Positions 61,198-64,000 of a stretch of DNA of 64,000 nucleotides are shown here, piece by piece (positions within the stretch are counted from its first letter, which is position 1; each line of letters begins with the position of its first letter). The notes under the pieces are model-generated. The model ran no database searches. It was not told the DNA's origin and worked only from the letters and a program-made list of their open reading frames with translations. This DNA comes from Lachnospiraceae bacterium M18-1 (lineage in GTDB: Bacteria; Bacillota; Clostridia; Lachnospirales; Lachnospiraceae): contig KE159605.1 in NCBI GenBank assembly GCA_000403295.2, positions 2,010,805 to 2,074,804 of the forward strand, given 5' to 3'. The position numbers and the translations under genes are program-made.

Positions 61198-61920
61198 TTA
61201 AGAACGCTTCAGAACATTCTTTAAATCATTAAGTTCATCCTTAGTCAATTTGATGCTGTCCGTGATCCCGTTGCAGACTTTTTTGATCACTGTTTTTTCT
61301 TTGCCATTGGTGAATGGGTGGACCGACTGTCCATCAAAGTAATATTGTGTCTTGGTCCCTTCTACTGATAAAATGCATCCCATGTTTTCTCCTCCTGTCT
61401 TGTTTCCTGTTTTAATCCCAAACGCTGCCAGCACCTCGCTGGCGATATCGTCCATCCGGCTGTTAAACACTTTTACATCTTCAGCGTTGGTAATAAATCC
61501 AAACTCTACAAGCCGGTATCCGTACCCCCGCATCGCGGCTCTTTCCGGATTCGCCAGGTTTCCCCTGTCTACGATCATCTGGCTCCGGCCGGGCAGGATA
61601 TCCGCTAGCATGTCCGCCAGGGCTTTGTCATAGTCATCCGCCTGATATCCGCTGTAAATGATCACATGTCCGCCCCTTGCTGTAGGAACGCCCGCATCCA
61701 TGTGCAGCTCCACGATCTCATATTCTCCCGGCAGATTTAAGGTACTGACTCCATTGTCTCTATAGTAATCCCGTGACAGATCCCCCAGGATCACATTCCC
61801 TCCTCCGAGTTCCTTGATCCTTTTCGCGAGCGCCCTCACCCGCTCCGCTTCCGTATACCCGTTCCCGCAGGCTCCCGGATCCCCGGCTCCATGGCCTGCG
61901 ATCACAAATAGTTTCGGCAT
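61198..61920 (-). CDS. N-acetylmuramoyl-L-alanine amidase (phage endolysin)
   Basis: A 240-residue zinc amidase of the Amidase_3 family. FVIAGHGAGDPGACGNGYTE near the start carries the first ligand, YEIVELHMDAGVPTARGGHV the second histidine, and YRLVEFGFITNAEDVK the catalytic glutamate. The C-terminal 65 residues form a separate region (GCILSVEGTKTQYYFDGQ) that may bind the wall. It cleaves the amide bond between muramic acid and the peptide to release phage. The holin gene lies directly upstream on the same strand. Confidence 0.92.
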   Translation of the reverse strand: MPKLFVIAGHGAGDPGACGNGYTEAERVRALAKRIKELGGGNVILGDLSRDYYRDNGVSTLNLPGEYEIVELHMDAGVPTARGGHVIIYSGYQADDYDKALADMLADILPGRSQMIVDRGNLANPERAAMRGYGYRLVEFGFITNAEDVKVFNSRMDDIASEVLAAFGIKTGNKTGGENMGCILSVEGTKTQYYFDGQSVHPFTNGKEKTVIKKVCNGITDSIKLTKDELNDLKNVLKRS

Positions 61921-61971
61921 ATATTTCTCCTTCCTGCCGGACTTTTGCGCCGGCGCAAAAAGAGGACGATG

Positions 61972-62454
61972 TTACTCGCCCTCCCTGTGTTTCTTTTTCA
62001 CATTTCTTTCCTGCTGCTCTCCCATCTCTTCCACCTGGGACTTGATATGTCTGACAAGCGGCTCCAGGAATCCTGGGATATTGACCCCCATGTCTTTTAC
62101 ATTCTCCAAAATGCTAATTACCTCGTTGCAGATGATCCACAGTGCCACGATGCAGGCTACCAGGAACGTAAACGGCATCCGGATCCCTACCATGTCCGAG
62201 GTATACAATAAGGTCTGGTCGATGATGGCGCCGACTACGATCAGCAGCCACATCCCTACCTTCTTCCAGATCCCCCGGATGCTTGTGTAAGAATTGATGT
62301 CCTGTGAACGGTACGGGGACGCCATCAGTCCGGTGATGTAGTCGATGATATTGCAGGACACTACCAGGAACACAGGCAGCGCCAGCACTCCCAGCAGTGA
62401 GGATAAAAAGCCCAAGAGGGCAGCAAACGCAATCTTGATATGATTTATGTTCAT
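61972..62454 (-). CDS. Phage holin (TcdE-type)
   Basis: A 160-residue protein with three to four hydrophobic segments (FAALLGFLSSLLGVLALPVF, VGMWLLIVVGAIIDQTLL, MPFTFLVACIVALWIICNEV) and a charged C-terminal tail. The block SCNIIDYITGLMASPYRSQD is typical of the TcdE/Bhl phage holin family. It forms holes in the membrane that release the endolysin. AAAGGAGAG precedes its ATG. Confidence 0.9.
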   Translation of the reverse strand: MNINHIKIAFAALLGFLSSLLGVLALPVFLVVSCNIIDYITGLMASPYRSQDINSYTSIRGIWKKVGMWLLIVVGAIIDQTLLYTSDMVGIRMPFTFLVACIVALWIICNEVISILENVKDMGVNIPGFLEPLVRHIKSQVEEMGEQQERNVKKKHREGE

Positions 62455-62472
62455 GTTTCTCTCCTTTCTTTG

Positions 62473-62532
62473 TTACGGCATCTTCATAAGGTTGTAAAGT
62501 TGAAAATCAAACGGCCCGTCCCTGATCATCAT
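62473..62532 (-). CDS. Tiny ORF (19 aa) with a strong ribosome binding site
   Basis: GGAAGGAGGTGCCTC lies directly before ATGATG. The frame reads MMIRDGPFDFQLYNLMKMP and stops 19 bp before the holin start. The strong site and position between tail and holin genes, where small phage genes often lie, favour translation. Function unknown. Confidence 0.45.
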   Translation of the reverse strand: MMIRDGPFDFQLYNLMKMP

Positions 62533-62574
62533 GAGGCACCTCCTTCCGGGTGTTTTATGGATTGTTTTCAAAAC

Positions 62575-62594
62575 AAAAAAGACCTTGACGGTCT
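62575..62594 (-). terminator. Short hairpin terminator after the tail gene
   Basis: On the minus strand AGACC-GTCAA-GGTCT is followed by a run of T. It lies 16 bp past the Ser/Thr-rich gene. Confidence 0.5.
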
Positions 62595-62609
62595 GGTTGA
62601 CGTGTTTCC

Positions 62610-63366
62610 TTAGAGGTCTACGTTGTGTGAGGTAAATGATTCTGTCGATAATGCGCTGGTGCTGGATGTATATTCGGAGCTTCTGGATGCGGTTGCTGTT
62701 TGTGTGGCTGAACTGCTGGCTACATTAGAAGCGTAGGTTTGCGTGTAGCTGCTTACTTTAGAAGAAGCAACTCTAGTCACCGTATATACATCTTTAAATG
62801 ATGAAGTATAATCATATGGTCCACCGACAACCGTCGCTTCTCCAATAACAGAGGTTAAAAAATTTGTAGAGGAAGAAGCATTTTTGATAAATGATCCGTT
62901 TTTAGCTGTTGCTAAAGTCGTTTTACTAGTAGTTGGTCCCGGTCGTTCTTGCTCTTTTGTAGATTTTAAAAGAGATCCGTAATAGGTTAATGGTTGTGAA
63001 GCACTTCTTGTCAAGGTCTTTGTACCAACTCTTGTATAACTTCCAGTCGTTAGCGTTTTTGTACTTGTATACTGGCTCGACCTGGAAGAAGTACAACTTG
63101 TCGAAACAGATACTGTCCTGCTCTCAACATACCTCTGCGCAATATACGCCTCTTTCCCGCTGGCCCCATCCGCTATCCGCAATCCGGAGCGCCTTATACT
63201 TATCATTCAGAGGTTTTGACGTCAGCGCGTACTTCACGACACCCTCCGCCCCGCTCCCAGTCCTGACGCATAAATGGCGGCTCCCCATATCCTCCAGCCC
63301 TTCGAACTGCGTCCCGAAATAGCTGATGTTTTCCCCGTTCTTATCCCTGATGACCAGCCCGCTCAT
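62610..63366 (-). pseudogene. Frameshifted phage tail-type protein, Ser/Thr-rich
   Basis: The first part begins at 63366 (MSGLVIRDKNGENISYFGTQ, overlapping the upstream stop by ATGA) and reads through KYKALRIAD, then runs into a stop near 63124. The continuation lies one frame away (LRIADGASGKEAYIAQRYVE) and is rich in Ser and Thr to its end at 62610. At the break three imperfect 7-base units stand in a row (ATCCGCT, ATCCGCA, ATCCGGA; 63168-63188); removal of one unit would restore a single frame. It may be an inactivated or slippage-switched tail or baseplate protein. Confidence 0.65.
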
Positions 63367-64000
63367 TCCAGAAGCCCCCATTCATTAAACCTGTACTTCT
63401 CTTTGCACTGCAGCAGCTGTTCGAATGTCCATGACATTTCCTCGCATCCCTCCAGAATATATGTATCCAGATCCACCCACGGCTCCGAGAACTGTACGTC
63501 CGTATGGGTATGCACGATATGGTATTCATCGATCTTCTCCGTGTAGGTATACGTCTGGTAATACTCCAGACACTTCTCCCGGAGCATGCTGCAGGAATCC
63601 CGCAGCAGGTACCAGTCCAGTTCCAGCGCCGGGACATACTCTGTCGTTGCCACACGCCGGATAAAGGATAAAAACGTGAAATACGAATAGACCGTCATAT
63701 TCAGGACCGTATGCCGGTACTCGGCCTCCCGCTCCTCATTCCATGGAATCCTATGCCGCCCGGTGTCTTTCATAAATTCCAGGATATTCACCGAGCCGTT
63801 CATGGTATATCCGGAAAGCATGAAGCTATAATGCGGGTCCTTCCGGCTCTGGCTCCCCTCATTCGGGTACCACAGATAATACAGCTGTTTATCGTCCAGC
63901 AGGACCCCCATATGGCCCGAATCATGGTCCAGGCAGTAAAAGAAGCAGTTCATGAAATAATAATCCTCCGCGTGCCTGCTCTGCGCCTCGTTGAACCTGA
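63363..64000 (-). CDS. Phage structural protein, 5' end outside the window
   Basis: The frame is open to the window edge. The visible part includes MNCFFYCLDHDSGHMGVLLD, MLSGYTMNGSVNILEFMKDT and a C-terminal CEEMSWTFEQLLQCKEKYRF. An ATG at 63953 with GGAGG eleven bases ahead is a possible start, but the frame continues upstream, so a longer protein is as likely. Position next to a tail-type gene and the lysis genes suggests a tail or baseplate component. No family recognised. Confidence 0.55.
   Translation of the reverse strand, partial: RFNEAQSRHAEDYYFMNCFFYCLDHDSGHMGVLLDDKQLYYLWYPNEGSQSRKDPHYSFMLSGYTMNGSVNILEFMKDTGRHRIPWNEEREAEYRHTVLNMTVYSYFTFLSFIRRVATTEYVPALELDWYLLRDSCSMLREKCLEYYQTYTYTEKIDEYHIVHTHTDVQFSEPWVDLDTYILEGCEEMSWTFEQLLQCKEKYRFNEWGLLE

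Noticed and set aside
1..64000. CRISPR arrays
   Set aside because: No regularly spaced direct repeats with unique spacers and no cas genes were seen; the TnpB-like gene is not part of a CRISPR locus.

Overview
The window looks like a chromosomal segment of a Gram-positive gut Clostridia, most likely Lachnospiraceae. The evidence is the AGGAGG-type ribosome binding sites, the DUF6440, DUF4867 and DUF4037 genes, an agr/LytTR-type two-component pair, a TcdE-type phage holin, and a surface-glycan locus next to a tyrosine recombinase. This placement is inferred from gene content only; no 16S rRNA or tRNA gene is present.

Layout. (1) 1-4009, minus strand: start of an SLC13-type transporter, an IclR regulator and a TPR-DUF4037 protein. 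(2) 4421-7812, plus strand: a consensus promoter, a purine-family riboswitch whose terminator competes with the aptamer, an 8-oxoguanine/guanine deaminase and an NCS2 purine permease. (3) 7855-10305, plus strand: an AgrC-like kinase, a LytTR regulator and a DUF6440 gene preceded by a direct repeat that looks like the regulator's binding site. (4) 10339-38247, minus strand: a surface-glycan cluster of about 25 genes. It contains CDP-sugar genes (rfbF, rfbG, rfbH), SDRs, C- and O-type methyltransferases, glycosyltransferases, two radical SAM proteins and an unusual set at its distal end (GAPDH-like, 2-hydroxyacid dehydrogenase, two cytidylyltransferases, DUF115). An IS91-family element is inserted at 16252-17805. 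No flippase or polymerase is visible. (5) 38290-41640: the apparent control region of that cluster. It holds a TnpB-family protein lacking all three RuvC catalytic acids, an omegaRNA-like scaffold after it, and a tyrosine recombinase gene enclosed, together with a perfect-consensus promoter, between 21-bp inverted repeats. As assembled, the promoter points away from the glycan genes and into a terminator.

(6) 42185-50115, minus strand: UvrD-like and MrfA-like helicases, a HIRAN protein paired with a HipA-like kinase, and the remains of an AAA ATPase, which together look like a repair/defence area. (7) 50451-60765: a FAD-Rieske oxidoreductase, an HD hydrolase, a prepilin peptidase, a sugar operon (DUF4867, fucose/arabinose-type isomerase, xylulokinase) with an AraC regulator, and an OmpR/EnvZ-type two-component system. 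(8) About 60980-64000, minus strand: the end of a prophage with amidase, holin, tiny ORFs and a frameshifted Ser/Thr-rich tail gene.

The most notable system is region 5. Inverting 40030-41503 would turn the consensus promoter toward the nuclease-dead TnpB gene and the glycan operon, so a DNA switch and a possible RNA-guided regulator would be transcribed together with the surface genes. The second is the diverged purine riboswitch in front of the 8-oxoguanine deaminase.
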